Positions 1-8,689 are shown, numbered from the stretch's first letter. The stretch is DNA of 60,263 nucleotides from an uncultured SAR86 cluster bacterium (GCA_902591565.1 CACJBC010000006.1:1-60263), one strand, 5' to 3'. The notes: generated by a model not told the origin, from the letters alone. Numbers and translations: made by a program.

Positions 1-572
1 ATGCGGATGTTAACGTAGTTGGTGTTATGGGTTGTGCTGAAAATATGTGCTCATCCAAAGCCACAAAACCTGGAGATGTTGTAACTTCAATGTCTGGTCA
101 AACTATTGAAATACTCAATACTGACGCTGAAGGAAGATTAATACTTGCAGATTGTTTAACATACGTTGGAAAGTACAAACCTTCATATGTTATCGATATG
201 GCAACACTAACTGGAGCTGTTGTCATTGCTCTTGGCAGGCATGCAAGTGGAGTTATGGCAAATGATCAGCATCTTGCAGATAAAATAATTGAATCTGGTG
301 AAGAGTCAGGTGATAGAGCTTGGCAACTTCCATTATGGGATGAACATCAGTCATGTACTAAAACTAAATATGCAGATTTAGCGAATATTGGCGGTGGAAG
401 AGAAGCTGGAACAATTCATGCCGCAGCTTTCCTTTCAAAATTTACTAATGATTATAAGTGGGCACATATCGATATTGCTGCTACAGCTTCCTATAGCACC
501 CCAGTAAAAGCTGGAACTGGCAGACCAGTTCCTCTTATAAGTCAATTACTGCTTAGTAAGAAATTAAAGTAA
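1..572 (+). CDS. pepA: Leucyl aminopeptidase (cytosol aminopeptidase, M17), 3' part
   Basis: M17 metallo-aminopeptidases remove N-terminal residues from peptides in the cytoplasm using two metal ions. The reading frame is open from base 3 and enters the window in mid-gene, so the N-terminal domain and start lie outside. The visible C-terminal catalytic part opens with [12 protein letters not shown] and carries the family signature NTDAEGRL, whose Asp and Glu bind metal and whose Arg is catalytic. The later stretch [18 protein letters not shown] is also typical. valS follows after 18 bases. In Pseudomonas the order is pepA-holC-valS; holC is absent here. Identification is firm. Confidence 0.95.
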   Translation, partial: ADVNVVGVMGCAENMCSSKATKPGDVVTSMSGQTIEILNTDAEGRLILADCLTYVGKYKPSYVIDMATLTGAVVIALGRHASGVMANDQHLADKIIESGEESGDRAWQLPLWDEHQSCTKTKYADLANIGGGREAGTIHAAAFLSKFTNDYKWAHIDIAATASYSTPVKAGTGRPVPLISQLLLSKKLK

Positions 573-590
573 TTTAAATTAAACTTCCTC

Positions 591-2807
591 ATGGATAAAC
601 AGTATTACCCTGTAGAAATCGAAGAAAAATGGTCTAAGATTTGGGCTGAGAGAGTTATTTCTAATAAGGACTCAAAAGATTCTTTTTCTCAGGTAATACC
701 GCCTCCAAATGTCACTGGCACTCTTCATATGGGTCATAGTTTTCAATATGCCATTATGGATTTCTATACAAGATATAATCATATGGCTGGAAAAGATGCT
801 CACTGGCAAGTTGGAGCTGATCATGCTGGTATAGCTACTCAGATGGTTGTAGAAAATAATCTTGCAAAAAAAGATATAACTAGAAATGAACTTGGAAGAG
901 AAAAATTTCTTGATGAAGTTTGGTCATGGAAAGATTATTCAGAAGAAAAAATTACGTCCCAAATTAAAAGACTGGGATGCTCAGTAGATTGGAATAAATA
1001 TAGGTTTACCTTAGATGATGGATGCAACGAAGCAGTTATAAAAGCATTCGTTGAGTTGCACAGAAAAAATAAAATATATAGGGGTTATAGATTAGTTAAT
1101 TGGGATCCATCTCTTAAAACTGCTGTTTCAGACCTTGAGGTAGTAAGGCAGGAAAAAGATGGCCTCCTTTGGCATATCAAATATCCAATTGAAGATTCAG
1201 AAGAGTATGTAATAGTAGCAACAACAAGACCTGAAACTATGTTTGGAGACATGGCTGTTGCTGTAAATCCAAATGATGATAGGTATAAAAGTCTTATTGG
1301 TAAAAATATAGTTCTGCCCTTTGTTGGAAGAAAGATACCTATATTAGCTGATGAATATGTTGATATGGAATTTGGAACTGGTTGTCTAAAGATTACTCCA
1401 GGCCATGACTTTAACGACTATGAAATAGGAAAAAAATATTCACTTCACGAAGTAGATGGTCAGGTAAAGACTTCGAATGACTCAAGTGATTTTGAACCTA
1501 TCAATATATTTAATGAAGATGCATGGTCAAATGAAAATGTACCTGAGCCATTTTCAAATCTCGATCGTTTTAAAGTTAGAAAGGCTGTATTAGAGAAGCT
1601 TAAAGAACTCAATCTTTTAGAAAAAGAAGAAAAACATCATATAAGCGTACCCAGAGGCGAAAGATCTAATATTGTTATTGAACCTAGATTAAGTCATCAA
1701 TGGTATGTAAAAACTGAAGAAATGGCGGCAAGAGCTAATGAGGCTGTCAATAAAGGAGAGATAAAATTTCATCCTGGCAATTGGGTTAAAACGTATTTTA
1801 ATTGGATGAATAATATTGAGGACTGGTGCATAAGCAGACAAATATGGTGGGGTCATAGAATTCCAGCATGGTACGACTCAGAAAATAATATTTACGTTGG
1901 TCATAGTGAAAAAGAAGTTAGGCAATTTTATAAACTCGACGATAGAAAACTTTCACAAGATGAAGACGTTTTGGATACCTGGTTTTCCTCAAGTTTATGG
2001 CCTTTTGCATCTTTGGGATGGCCAGAAAAAACTAAAGATTTTGAAAAGCATTTTCCAACCTCTTTATTGGTTACTGGGTTCGATATTATATTTTTTTGGG
2101 TTGCCAGAATGATGATGATGAGCCTTGAGTTTACTGATCAAATCCCTTTTAAAGATGTTTATGTTACTGGTCTTATAAGAGATGAAAATGGGCAAAAGAT
2201 GTCTAAATCTAAAGGGAATGTTATTGATCCACTAGATCTAATTTATGGTATCTCTCAAGACGATTTGGTTGAAAAAAGGACTTCAAATCTCATGCAAGAA
2301 GGTATAGCACAAAAGATTGAAAGAAAGACGAGAAACCAATTTCCAAAAGGTATTGATTCATATGGAACAGATGCTCTGAGAATGACATTCTACTCACTAG
2401 CAACACATACCAAAGATATAAGCTTTGAAATGGGCAGGCTTAAAGGATATAGAAACTTCTGTACTAAGGTTTGGAATGCAGCAAGATTTATCAATGGCTA
2501 CCCTGTTGGAAACGATTCATTTCAATCGGCTAATAAAACTGATGAGTGGATATATGAAGAATTTGAAAAATCAAAAAAACAGATCGAGAGAAATATTAAA
2601 GATTACAGATTGGATTATGCTATCAACGAAGTTTATGAGTTTTTCTGGAGTAAGTTTTGTGATGTCTATATAGAAGAATGTAAAAAAAGCGGAGAAACAA
2701 ATAACCTTAGGCCCCTTTTAAAACAAATACTAGTTATGATGCATCCTTTCGCTCCATTCATAACCGAAGAAATTCATAGCTTATTATTTGAAAGTTCAAT
2801 TATTTAA
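591..2807 (+). CDS. valS: Valyl-tRNA synthetase, C-terminally short
   Basis: Class Ia synthetase that charges tRNA-Val and edits misactivated threonine. The HIGH motif is HMGH at residues 46-49, within PPPNVTGTLHMGH. The editing domain shows TTRPETMFGD, and KMSKS lies at residues 536-540. The anticodon-binding domain begins normally after GYRNFCTKVWNAARF but the protein stops at 738 residues, just after the HPFAPFITEEI helix. E. coli ValS has 951 residues, so the end of the anticodon domain and the C-terminal coiled-coil arm are missing. The next gene starts 6 bases later, so the missing part is not encoded downstream. ATG start; no clear Shine-Dalgarno sequence. Confidence 0.96.
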   Translation: MDKQYYPVEIEEKWSKIWAERVISNKDSKDSFSQVIPPPNVTGTLHMGHSFQYAIMDFYTRYNHMAGKDAHWQVGADHAGIATQMVVENNLAKKDITRNELGREKFLDEVWSWKDYSEEKITSQIKRLGCSVDWNKYRFTLDDGCNEAVIKAFVELHRKNKIYRGYRLVNWDPSLKTAVSDLEVVRQEKDGLLWHIKYPIEDSEEYVIVATTRPETMFGDMAVAVNPNDDRYKSLIGKNIVLPFVGRKIPILADEYVDMEFGTGCLKITPGHDFNDYEIGKKYSLHEVDGQVKTSNDSSDFEPINIFNEDAWSNENVPEPFSNLDRFKVRKAVLEKLKELNLLEKEEKHHISVPRGERSNIVIEPRLSHQWYVKTEEMAARANEAVNKGEIKFHPGNWVKTYFNWMNNIEDWCISRQIWWGHRIPAWYDSENNIYVGHSEKEVRQFYKLDDRKLSQDEDVLDTWFSSSLWPFASLGWPEKTKDFEKHFPTSLLVTGFDIIFFWVARMMMMSLEFTDQIPFKDVYVTGLIRDENGQKMSKSKGNVIDPLDLIYGISQDDLVEKRTSNLMQEGIAQKIERKTRNQFPKGIDSYGTDALRMTFYSLATHTKDISFEMGRLKGYRNFCTKVWNAARFINGYPVGNDSFQSANKTDEWIYEEFEKSKKQIERNIKDYRLDYAINEVYEFFWSKFCDVYIEECKKSGETNNLRPLLKQILVMMHPFAPFITEEIHSLLFESSII

Positions 2808-2813
2808 TTAATA

Positions 2814-3755
2814 ATGAACTTGCTTAAGAATGGTTTATTTAATACCCTTTTGGCATCAAGTCCTTTAAGAGAAAAACAACAAAAAACCATACGCAAAGAG
2901 CTAAATACAAAATCTTCAAAAAAGATTTTTACATCATCCAATTCACAGTCAATTGAAATATTCGAAACAGATTTATATAAAAAGAAGGTAATTTTTTTTC
3001 CAGGATGGCTGGGTCACAAAGATTCTAAATATTTAATTCCTTTAGCTCATCTTTTGCATACTAATAATTTTGATATTATAAGAATACATCCTGTTGATCA
3101 TGGTGATACTGAATATTTAAATAAAGATTTTTTTAGAGCTACTGATATTCAAACGCTGATCGAAGTAGTTGAATTTATTGGTAAAAAATATATAGAAAGT
3201 GAAATACACTTAATTGGTTTTTCTCTTGGAGGCAATATCTCATTGAGAATATCAGCTTCTGATTCAATTAACTTTTTGAAAAGTACTATTGTCCTATCTC
3301 CAGTAATTGATCCTAAAATCTCGATGCAAGCTATGGATAATACTTCATGGATTCTAAGAAAATATTTCACAAATAAATGGCATAAATCTCTTAAAAGAAA
3401 AATTAAATTTCATAAAATTGCTAATTTGGAAGAAGTTTTAAAATACAAAAATCTTCAAGAAATGACTAAATTTTTTGCAAAAAATTTCACTCCACATAAT
3501 AGTATTGAAGAGTTATTTTCTGGATATGCAATAACTCAGAATATCATTGATCATATAAAACATAATACACTTATATATTCATCTATTGATGATCCTTGTA
3601 TACCTATTGAACCTCTCCTAAAACTAAATCAAACTGATTATGTAAAATTTATGCCCCAGCAATATGGTGGGCATTGTGGTTTTATAGATGATTTCAAGTT
3701 TTCATCTTCTCTATATGACGAAATAGTTATTAAACTAAATGCAGATAGAGTCTAA
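2814..3755 (+). CDS. Alpha/beta hydrolase of unknown substrate
   Basis: 313 residues with an alpha/beta-hydrolase core. The nucleophile elbow is GFSLGG with Ser137, the likely acid is Asp259 or Asp260 in SIDDPCIP, and the catalytic His is His287 in GGHCGF. An oxyanion-type segment FPGWLGHKDS lies near residue 65. The layout resembles the YheT-like hydrolases, but the substrate cannot be read from the sequence. It starts 6 bases after valS and probably shares its transcript. Its stop overlaps the stop of the convergent elaA gene through the four bases CTAA. The first 50 residues are Lys-rich without a signal peptide, so a cytoplasmic protein is likely. Confidence 0.75.
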   Translation: MNLLKNGLFNTLLASSPLREKQQKTIRKELNTKSSKKIFTSSNSQSIEIFETDLYKKKVIFFPGWLGHKDSKYLIPLAHLLHTNNFDIIRIHPVDHGDTEYLNKDFFRATDIQTLIEVVEFIGKKYIESEIHLIGFSLGGNISLRISASDSINFLKSTIVLSPVIDPKISMQAMDNTSWILRKYFTNKWHKSLKRKIKFHKIANLEEVLKYKNLQEMTKFFAKNFTPHNSIEELFSGYAITQNIIDHIKHNTLIYSSIDDPCIPIEPLLKLNQTDYVKFMPQQYGGHCGFIDDFKFSSSLYDEIVIKLNADRV

Positions 3756-4219
3756 TTTTCTTTTGCAGAAAGATACATTTGAATATGATCAATGTCATCT
3801 TCTAGATAAACCTCACCCCTAGCTTCAAATCCAAGCTCAACATAAAAATGCATTAACCTGTGTTGAGCTGAAATAACAATTTCATGCTCAGGATATTCTT
3901 TTGATAAAAAGTTTACTCCTTCTTTTGTAATTTCTTTTCCAATACCAAGGCCTCTTGAATTTATTTCTGTGACGATTCTCCCAAGTGAGGAACCATCGTA
4001 TTTAATCCCCGGTCTAAAAGCTCTTAGGTACCCAATCAAGTCTTTGTCGTTATATGCCAACAAATGAAATGCATCTTGATCAGCATAATCTGCATCTATG
4101 TATGGACAATCTTGTTCAACAATAAAAACTTTTTGTCTCAAATGAATCATTGCATACAATTCATCTGAAGATAGCTCTGCAAATGTTTTCCATATGTATT
4201 TAATTATTATATTACTCAT
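3752..4219 (-). CDS. elaA: ElaA-type GNAT N-acetyltransferase
   Basis: 155-residue GNAT-fold acetyltransferase matching ElaA over its whole length. The N-terminal block LYAMIHLRQKVFIVEQDCPY closely follows the E. coli block LYALLQLRCAVFVVEQNCPY. The acetyl-CoA loop is GRIVTEINSRGLGIG, and the C-terminal half has the expected AQHRLMHFYVELGFEARGEVYLEDDIDH pattern in pieces. ElaA substrates remain poorly defined. Convergent with the hydrolase gene (4-base overlap at the stops) and divergent from gpx across a 128-base gap. ATG start. Confidence 0.88.
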   Translation of the reverse strand: MSNIIIKYIWKTFAELSSDELYAMIHLRQKVFIVEQDCPYIDADYADQDAFHLLAYNDKDLIGYLRAFRPGIKYDGSSLGRIVTEINSRGLGIGKEITKEGVNFLSKEYPEHEIVISAQHRLMHFYVELGFEARGEVYLEDDIDHIQMYLSAKEN

Positions 4220-4294
4220 AACTTTTCTTAATTAAATGATTATATAGATGCTTTAAGGTTAGGTCATTTTTAAGATTTGTATCTCTTTTTTGTA

Positions 4295-4300
4295 TATAAT
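4295..4300 (+). promoter_or_regulatory. Possible -10 element upstream of the glutathione peroxidase gene
   Basis: A perfect TATAAT lies 47 bases before the gpx start, in the 128-base gap between divergent elaA and gpx (4220-4347). No convincing -35 hexamer is seen at 16-18 bases upstream, so this is tentative in so AT-rich a background. The rest of the gap holds runs of A and T but no other feature I can name. A good Shine-Dalgarno sequence (AAGGA, about 4336-4340) precedes the gpx ATG. Confidence 0.28.
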
Positions 4301-4347
4301 CATTTTTTTAAAAATCATATTTTTGATCAAAAAAAAGGAATCCAAAA

Positions 4348-4830
4348 ATGAAAACAGTTTATGACTTCAATGTTAAAGATGCAGATTTGAATGAAGTATC
4401 TCTTGGTGAATATCAAGATAAAGTTCTCTTAGTAGTTAATGTTGCCAGCCAGTGTGGGCTCACACCACAGTATAAAGGCCTTCAGGAATTATATGAAAAA
4501 TATAACTCCAATGGTTTAGAGATACTTGGATTTCCATGCAATCAATTTAAAGGTCAAGAGCCAGGCACTAATGAAGAAATACAATTCTTTTGCACTGAAA
4601 AATATAATGTTAGTTTTAAAATTTTTAATAAAATTGATGTAAATGGCCCAAACGCTGATCCATTTTATAGTTTTCTTAAAAATCAGCAGCCCGGAATTCT
4701 TGGTACCAAGAATATCAAATGGAATTTTCAAAAATTTTTAGTAAACAAGAACGGAGAAGTTATTAAAAGATACTCACCTACCACATTGCCAGAAGACATC
4801 GAATCAGATATTAAAAGTCTGCTAAGTTAA
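4348..4830 (+). CDS. Glutathione/thioredoxin peroxidase (BtuE-like)
   Basis: 160-residue peroxidase of the glutathione peroxidase family, reducing hydrogen peroxide and lipid hydroperoxides in the cytoplasm. The peroxidatic Cys is Cys36 in NVASQCGLTPQY. The second conserved block, GFPCNQFKGQEPG, supplies Cys64 and the active-site Gln, and the catalytic Trp-Asn pair is in KWNFQKFLV. Having Cys rather than selenocysteine is normal for bacteria, whose enzymes often use thioredoxin as donor. ATG start with AAGGA upstream. A small membrane-protein gene follows after 6 bases and is probably cotranscribed. Confidence 0.9.
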   Translation: MKTVYDFNVKDADLNEVSLGEYQDKVLLVVNVASQCGLTPQYKGLQELYEKYNSNGLEILGFPCNQFKGQEPGTNEEIQFFCTEKYNVSFKIFNKIDVNGPNADPFYSFLKNQQPGILGTKNIKWNFQKFLVNKNGEVIKRYSPTTLPEDIESDIKSLLS

Positions 4831-4836
4831 TTACTA

Positions 4837-5322
4837 ATGGATATTTCTTTTATTGGCTGGATTCATACATTAATAGCACTTCTAGCAATAGGATCTGGAG
4901 CGTATTCTTTAAAAAAGTATACTATTATTGAAACAAAAAACCTTTCAGCCAAAATATTTGTTTTCGCAACTATTGTTGCTGCTATAACTGCACTATTGAT
5001 ATATAAGCGTGGTTTTGGTGTGGGGCACTTGCTAGCAATAGTCACCCTTTTGGCTGTAATATTTGGATACATTAATGAAAGGGGTCTGTTTTTTGGATTC
5101 CTTACACCCTACCTTCAAACAATAAGCTATTCTGCTCTTTTTCTTTTTCATATGGTACCCGGTATAACAGAGGTTTTAAGAAGATTTCCAAGAGACAACC
5201 CAATAGTTCTCGATTCAAATATAGATCATCCGATTCTTATAAGCTTTTACATAACATTTTTTATCTCATATTTAATAATCACAACAAATCAAATTATTTG
5301 GTTAAAAAAAAGAAGTTACTAA
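4837..5322 (+). CDS. Small multi-pass membrane protein, DUF2306-like
   Basis: 161 residues, almost all hydrophobic. About five membrane segments can be seen, near residues 6-24, 38-56, 60-80, 90-112 and 130-152. Histidines lie at or near membrane segments (IGWIHTL, GVGHLL, LFHMVPG), which could bind heme or metal, but no catalytic motif is evident. The pattern resembles DUF2306-type proteins, a guess from layout rather than a match I can verify. It lies 6 bases after gpx, suggesting coexpression with an oxidative-stress enzyme. Its stop overlaps that of the convergent rimI gene by four bases (CTAA). Confidence 0.6.
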   Translation: MDISFIGWIHTLIALLAIGSGAYSLKKYTIIETKNLSAKIFVFATIVAAITALLIYKRGFGVGHLLAIVTLLAVIFGYINERGLFFGFLTPYLQTISYSALFLFHMVPGITEVLRRFPRDNPIVLDSNIDHPILISFYITFFISYLIITTNQIIWLKKRSY

Positions 5323-5753
5323 ATTGGAAGAGACATTAGCAAAGCATCTTCAGAATTGTCTTTATAGTAATTGTCCCTAATAGCATCTTTACTGAAACCA
5401 AATTTTTCATAAAAATTTATGGCCTGGGTATTACTAACCCTTACTTCAAGGAATATCTTTTTGTAATTCATGGCCTTGCATTGTTTCAGCATGCTTTGAA
5501 GCAACAAAGTTCCTATACCTTTTGATTGCATTTGTGTTCTTACAGATATACTTAATATATGAGCTTCTGGATTGACTGGAGAAAAGATAAGAAATCCTAT
5601 AATCTTGCTATCATGCATACAAATCAGGCCTTTATGGCCAACTTCAAAAGATGATAAAAAAGTTTCGTATTTCCACGGACTGGGATTAACCTCGAGCTCT
5701 ATCTTGTAGGCTTCTTCTAAATCCTTCAAACCCATCAAGGAAATCTTATACAT
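5319..5753 (-). CDS. rimI: Ribosomal protein S18-alanine N-acetyltransferase
   Basis: 144-residue GNAT acetyltransferase, close in length to E. coli RimI (148), which acetylates the N-terminal Ala of ribosomal protein S18. It has the N-terminal pattern NPSPWKYETFLSSF, the acetyl-CoA loop RTQMQSKGIGTLLL, and the C-terminal VRVSNTQAINFYEKFGF typical of RimI. The upstream neighbour is holD, as in E. coli, where holD and rimI form an operon; here the holD stop and the rimI start are 3 bases apart. That context supports the assignment over a generic GNAT. Confidence 0.85.
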   Translation of the reverse strand: MYKISLMGLKDLEEAYKIELEVNPSPWKYETFLSSFEVGHKGLICMHDSKIIGFLIFSPVNPEAHILSISVRTQMQSKGIGTLLLQSMLKQCKAMNYKKIFLEVRVSNTQAINFYEKFGFSKDAIRDNYYKDNSEDALLMSLPI

Positions 5754-5756
5754 TTT

Positions 5757-6188
5757 TTACTTTAAAAAAATCTCTTTAAGCTTTTTCCATAAAACCATCT
5801 TTGATTCTTTATCAGAAATCATTTTCTTAAGTGAGGGTGCTTGAACGAATGGTACGGGTAGCTCAAGAGAGCTTATATCAGGTATAAAACAAATTATGCC
5901 TTTAATGTCTTTAATAACTGAAATATTTTCTTTTATATCGTCAAGATTATATTTATTTTGAACTATGTTTTTATCAACAGGTTTAACTGCATCCACAATA
6001 GCAATAAGAAGCTTTGCCTCATCTTCATCCAAATCATCATATGATTGCCCAAGTAATGTTAAAATATTTCCTTTTTGATAACTAAAGATTATTTTTGAAG
6101 GCTCTGGTTCCTGTTTTGAACGAAGTTCATATCTGGTAATACCCATCTCTTTAAGAATTAAATTTGTTTTAACACTTGGAGTTATCAT
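5757..6188 (-). CDS. holD: DNA polymerase III psi subunit
   Basis: 143 residues. Two regions match E. coli psi: the N-terminal LKEMGITRYELR (residues 12-23) against LQQLGITQWSLR, and the C-terminal end with SLKKMISDKESKMVLWKKL against the E. coli ALTDLRANPTARAALWQQI. The adjacent rimI gene, as in E. coli, supports this. Psi links the clamp loader, through its N-terminal peptide, to chi and so to SSB. The partner gene holC is missing from its usual site between pepA and valS. The middle of the protein is poorly conserved and would not identify it alone. It diverges from leuA with only 32 bases between the starts. Confidence 0.75.
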   Translation of the reverse strand: MITPSVKTNLILKEMGITRYELRSKQEPEPSKIIFSYQKGNILTLLGQSYDDLDEDEAKLLIAIVDAVKPVDKNIVQNKYNLDDIKENISVIKDIKGIICFIPDISSLELPVPFVQAPSLKKMISDKESKMVLWKKLKEIFLK

Positions 6189-6220
6189 AGAAATTAAATA
6201 TTAACATTTACAAATAAAAA

Positions 6221-7873
6221 ATGGATAATCCAGTAAATAAATATAAAGCTTTTCAGCCCATTAACCTTAAAGATAGGGAATGGCCTTCAAAGGTAATAAA
6301 TCAAGCACCTACATGGTGTTCAGTTGATCTTAGGGATGGCAATCAAGCATTGATTGAGCCAATGGGTTCTGAGAGAAAATATAGAATGTTTGCTTTATTA
6401 TGCAAACTAGGATTTAAAGAAATTGAAGTCGGGTTCCCTTCTGCATCACAAACTGATTATGACTTTGTCAGATCATTAATAAATGACAAAAAAATTCCTT
6501 CTGATGTAAATATACAAGTTTTAACTCAAGCCAGAAACGAATTAATTGAAAAGACTTTTGAGTCTCTTAAAGATATTCCTAGAGCTATTGTTCATTTTTA
6601 TAATTCAACATCAACTCTGCAGAGAAAAGTTGTTTTTAATCAAGACAAACAAGGCATTAAGGAAATAGCAATTAATGGAGCATTAAAAATTAAAGAACTG
6701 GCTTTAGCAAATCCAGAGACTGACTGGAGTTTTGAATACTCGCCCGAAAGCTTTACTGGTACTGAACTTGATTACGCAGCAGAAGTCTGTGATTCAGTTG
6801 TTGATATCCTTAAAGAAGTTTCGAAACATAAGATAATAATTAATCTTCCAGCAACTGTAGAAATGTCTACACCAAATATATATGGTGATCAGATTGAGTG
6901 GATGAATAAGAATTTAAAAAATCGCAAAAATATCTCACTTAGTATTCATCCTCACAATGATAGGGGAACAGCTGTCGCCGCATCTGAATTTGGCCTTATG
7001 GCTGGTGCAGACAGAGTTGAAGGTACTTTATTTGGAAACGGAGAAAGAACTGGAAATGTTGACATAGTTACAATAGCTTTAAATATGCTGACTCAAGGAA
7101 TTGATCCGCAGCTAGATTTTTCCAACATAAATTCAATTATGAGAGAAGTTGAATATTGCAATCAACTGCCAGTTCATCCAAGACATCCCTATGCAGGAGA
7201 CTTAGTTTTCACAGCTTTTTCTGGGTCTCATCAAGACGCAATCAAAAAGGGATTCCAAGCCATGAAACAAAGCAATGATCCAGAATGGGCAGTACCATAT
7301 TTACCAATTGATCCAGCTGACTTGGGTAGAAGTTATGAAGCTGTTGTGCGTATTAACTCTCAATCTGGTAAGGGGGGCGTTGCATTTCTTTTAGAAAAAG
7401 ATCATGGCGTATCTCTGCCAAGAAGACTACAAATCAGTATGAGTCAAAAAATTCAAAAACTTGCTGATGAAACAGGAAAAGAGATTAGTAGTACTGAAAT
7501 ATGGGATATATTTGAAACAAACTTTCTGAAACCAAAAAATAATTTTGCTTATAAAAGCCATACATCATCAACTAAAGATGATGTTAATAAATTAGATGTA
7601 AAAATGATTATGAACTCACAAGAGGTTACTATATCTGGAATAGGTAATGGTCCAATAGATTCATTTGTTAACGGTCTTTCTAAAAAACTGGGCATAAATA
7701 TAAAGATTTCTGATTATCACCAATCGGCAATATCATCTGGTTCTGATGCTCAGGCTGCAGCATATATTGAGCTAGAAAAAGATGGAAAGACAAGATGGGG
7801 GGTTGGAATAAATCCAAATACTACGAGAGCTTCTTTTGAAGCTATTATTGTCGGCCTAAGTAAAATCTTATAA
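6221..7873 (+). CDS. leuA: 2-Isopropylmalate synthase
   Basis: 550 residues. It condenses 2-oxoisovalerate with acetyl-CoA in the first committed step of leucine synthesis. The TIM-barrel domain shows the metal and substrate motif WCSVDLRDGNQAL, then EIEVGFPSASQTDYDFVR and the metal-binding SIHPHNDRG. The C-terminal LeuA regulatory domain, which binds leucine for feedback control, is present (GPIDSFVNGLSKKL, then SDAQAAAYIEL). The N-terminal layout is that of the Pseudomonas/actinobacterial LeuA type rather than the E. coli type. No leader peptide or attenuator fits the 32-base upstream gap. It ends 3 bases before the convergent crotonase gene. Confidence 0.95.
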   Translation: MDNPVNKYKAFQPINLKDREWPSKVINQAPTWCSVDLRDGNQALIEPMGSERKYRMFALLCKLGFKEIEVGFPSASQTDYDFVRSLINDKKIPSDVNIQVLTQARNELIEKTFESLKDIPRAIVHFYNSTSTLQRKVVFNQDKQGIKEIAINGALKIKELALANPETDWSFEYSPESFTGTELDYAAEVCDSVVDILKEVSKHKIIINLPATVEMSTPNIYGDQIEWMNKNLKNRKNISLSIHPHNDRGTAVAASEFGLMAGADRVEGTLFGNGERTGNVDIVTIALNMLTQGIDPQLDFSNINSIMREVEYCNQLPVHPRHPYAGDLVFTAFSGSHQDAIKKGFQAMKQSNDPEWAVPYLPIDPADLGRSYEAVVRINSQSGKGGVAFLLEKDHGVSLPRRLQISMSQKIQKLADETGKEISSTEIWDIFETNFLKPKNNFAYKSHTSSTKDDVNKLDVKMIMNSQEVTISGIGNGPIDSFVNGLSKKLGINIKISDYHQSAISSGSDAQAAAYIELEKDGKTRWGVGINPNTTRASFEAIIVGLSKIL

Positions 7874-7876
7874 AAA

Positions 7877-8650
7877 TTAATCGAAATTAGGTTCGCGTTT
7901 TTCAAAAAAAGCAGTTACTGCCTCTATATTTTGTGGACTTCTAACTAAATTATTTTGAATTTCAGCTTCGTTATTATATGTATCTAAGTATGAATTAGAT
8001 AAAGAGTCTCTCATTAATTTTTTGGTATTAGCTAAGGCTTGAGGTGATCTTTTTGCAAGTTTTAGTGCCCATTCCATAGTATCTTTCTGAAGATTTTCAA
8101 CTGAACTAACTTTGTTTGCTATGCTGAATTGTAAACATTCTTTTGCTTCAATTTTTTTAGCTTCTATAGCATACTCAAATGCTTTTCCATAACCAAGGTA
8201 TTTTGGTAATAGCCAAGATAATCCTCCATCAGGAACTAAAGCTATATTGCTGAAAACAGATAAAATATATGCATCTTCTGACATTATTCTAAGATCACAT
8301 GACATAGCAAATGCTGCTCCAATACCAGCAGCAGGTCCTTGAATTGATGCAATTACCGGTTTAGGCATTGATATGATATTATCAAATGATGGCTTATAAC
8401 CCTTAAGCAAACCATCTTTAGCATTATCCCATTTAGGTTCTCGCTCTGCTAAATCAGCGCCTGATGAAAAAGCTCTTCCAGCTCCAGAGAGAATTACAAC
8501 CCTTACATCATCATCATCTTTAACGATTTGAGTTGCCTGTTGTAACTCTAATGTTAATTCAGTGTTGAACGCATTCAATACTTCAGGTCTATTTATTTCA
8601 ACCGATGCAATTTTATTTTCTATATTAAGATTAATCGTTTTAAAATTCAT
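7877..8650 (-). CDS. Enoyl-CoA hydratase/isomerase family protein, PaaG-like
   Basis: 257-residue crotonase-fold protein. The oxyanion-hole blocks are present (GAGRAFSSGADL and IQGPAAGIGAAFAMSCDL). The two catalytic glutamates of classical enoyl-CoA hydratase are replaced: the first by Ala in GIGAAFA, the second by Asn in FSNIALVPDGG. The Asp in VPDGG is kept, as in PaaG-type and delta3,delta2-enoyl-CoA isomerases. An isomerase or ring-opening role is therefore more likely than hydration. The substrate is unknown. It follows tilS on the same strand after 39 bases, where a TATAAT (8670-8675, minus strand) might serve as a -10 box. Confidence 0.85.
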   Translation of the reverse strand: MNFKTINLNIENKIASVEINRPEVLNAFNTELTLELQQATQIVKDDDDVRVVILSGAGRAFSSGADLAEREPKWDNAKDGLLKGYKPSFDNIISMPKPVIASIQGPAAGIGAAFAMSCDLRIMSEDAYILSVFSNIALVPDGGLSWLLPKYLGYGKAFEYAIEAKKIEAKECLQFSIANKVSSVENLQKDTMEWALKLAKRSPQALANTKKLMRDSLSNSYLDTYNNEAEIQNNLVRSPQNIEAVTAFFEKREPNFD

Positions 8651-8689
8651 TGCTTTTTACCCCACACTGATTATATACCTTTGTTGTAG

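Noticed and set aside
1897-2112. Short open frames inside valS on the same strand
   Set aside because: Out-of-frame shadows of conserved ValS sequence with no start signal or family match.
6189-6220. Leucine attenuator or leader peptide upstream of leuA
   Set aside because: Only 32 bases separate holD and leuA starts; there is no room for a leader peptide and hairpins.
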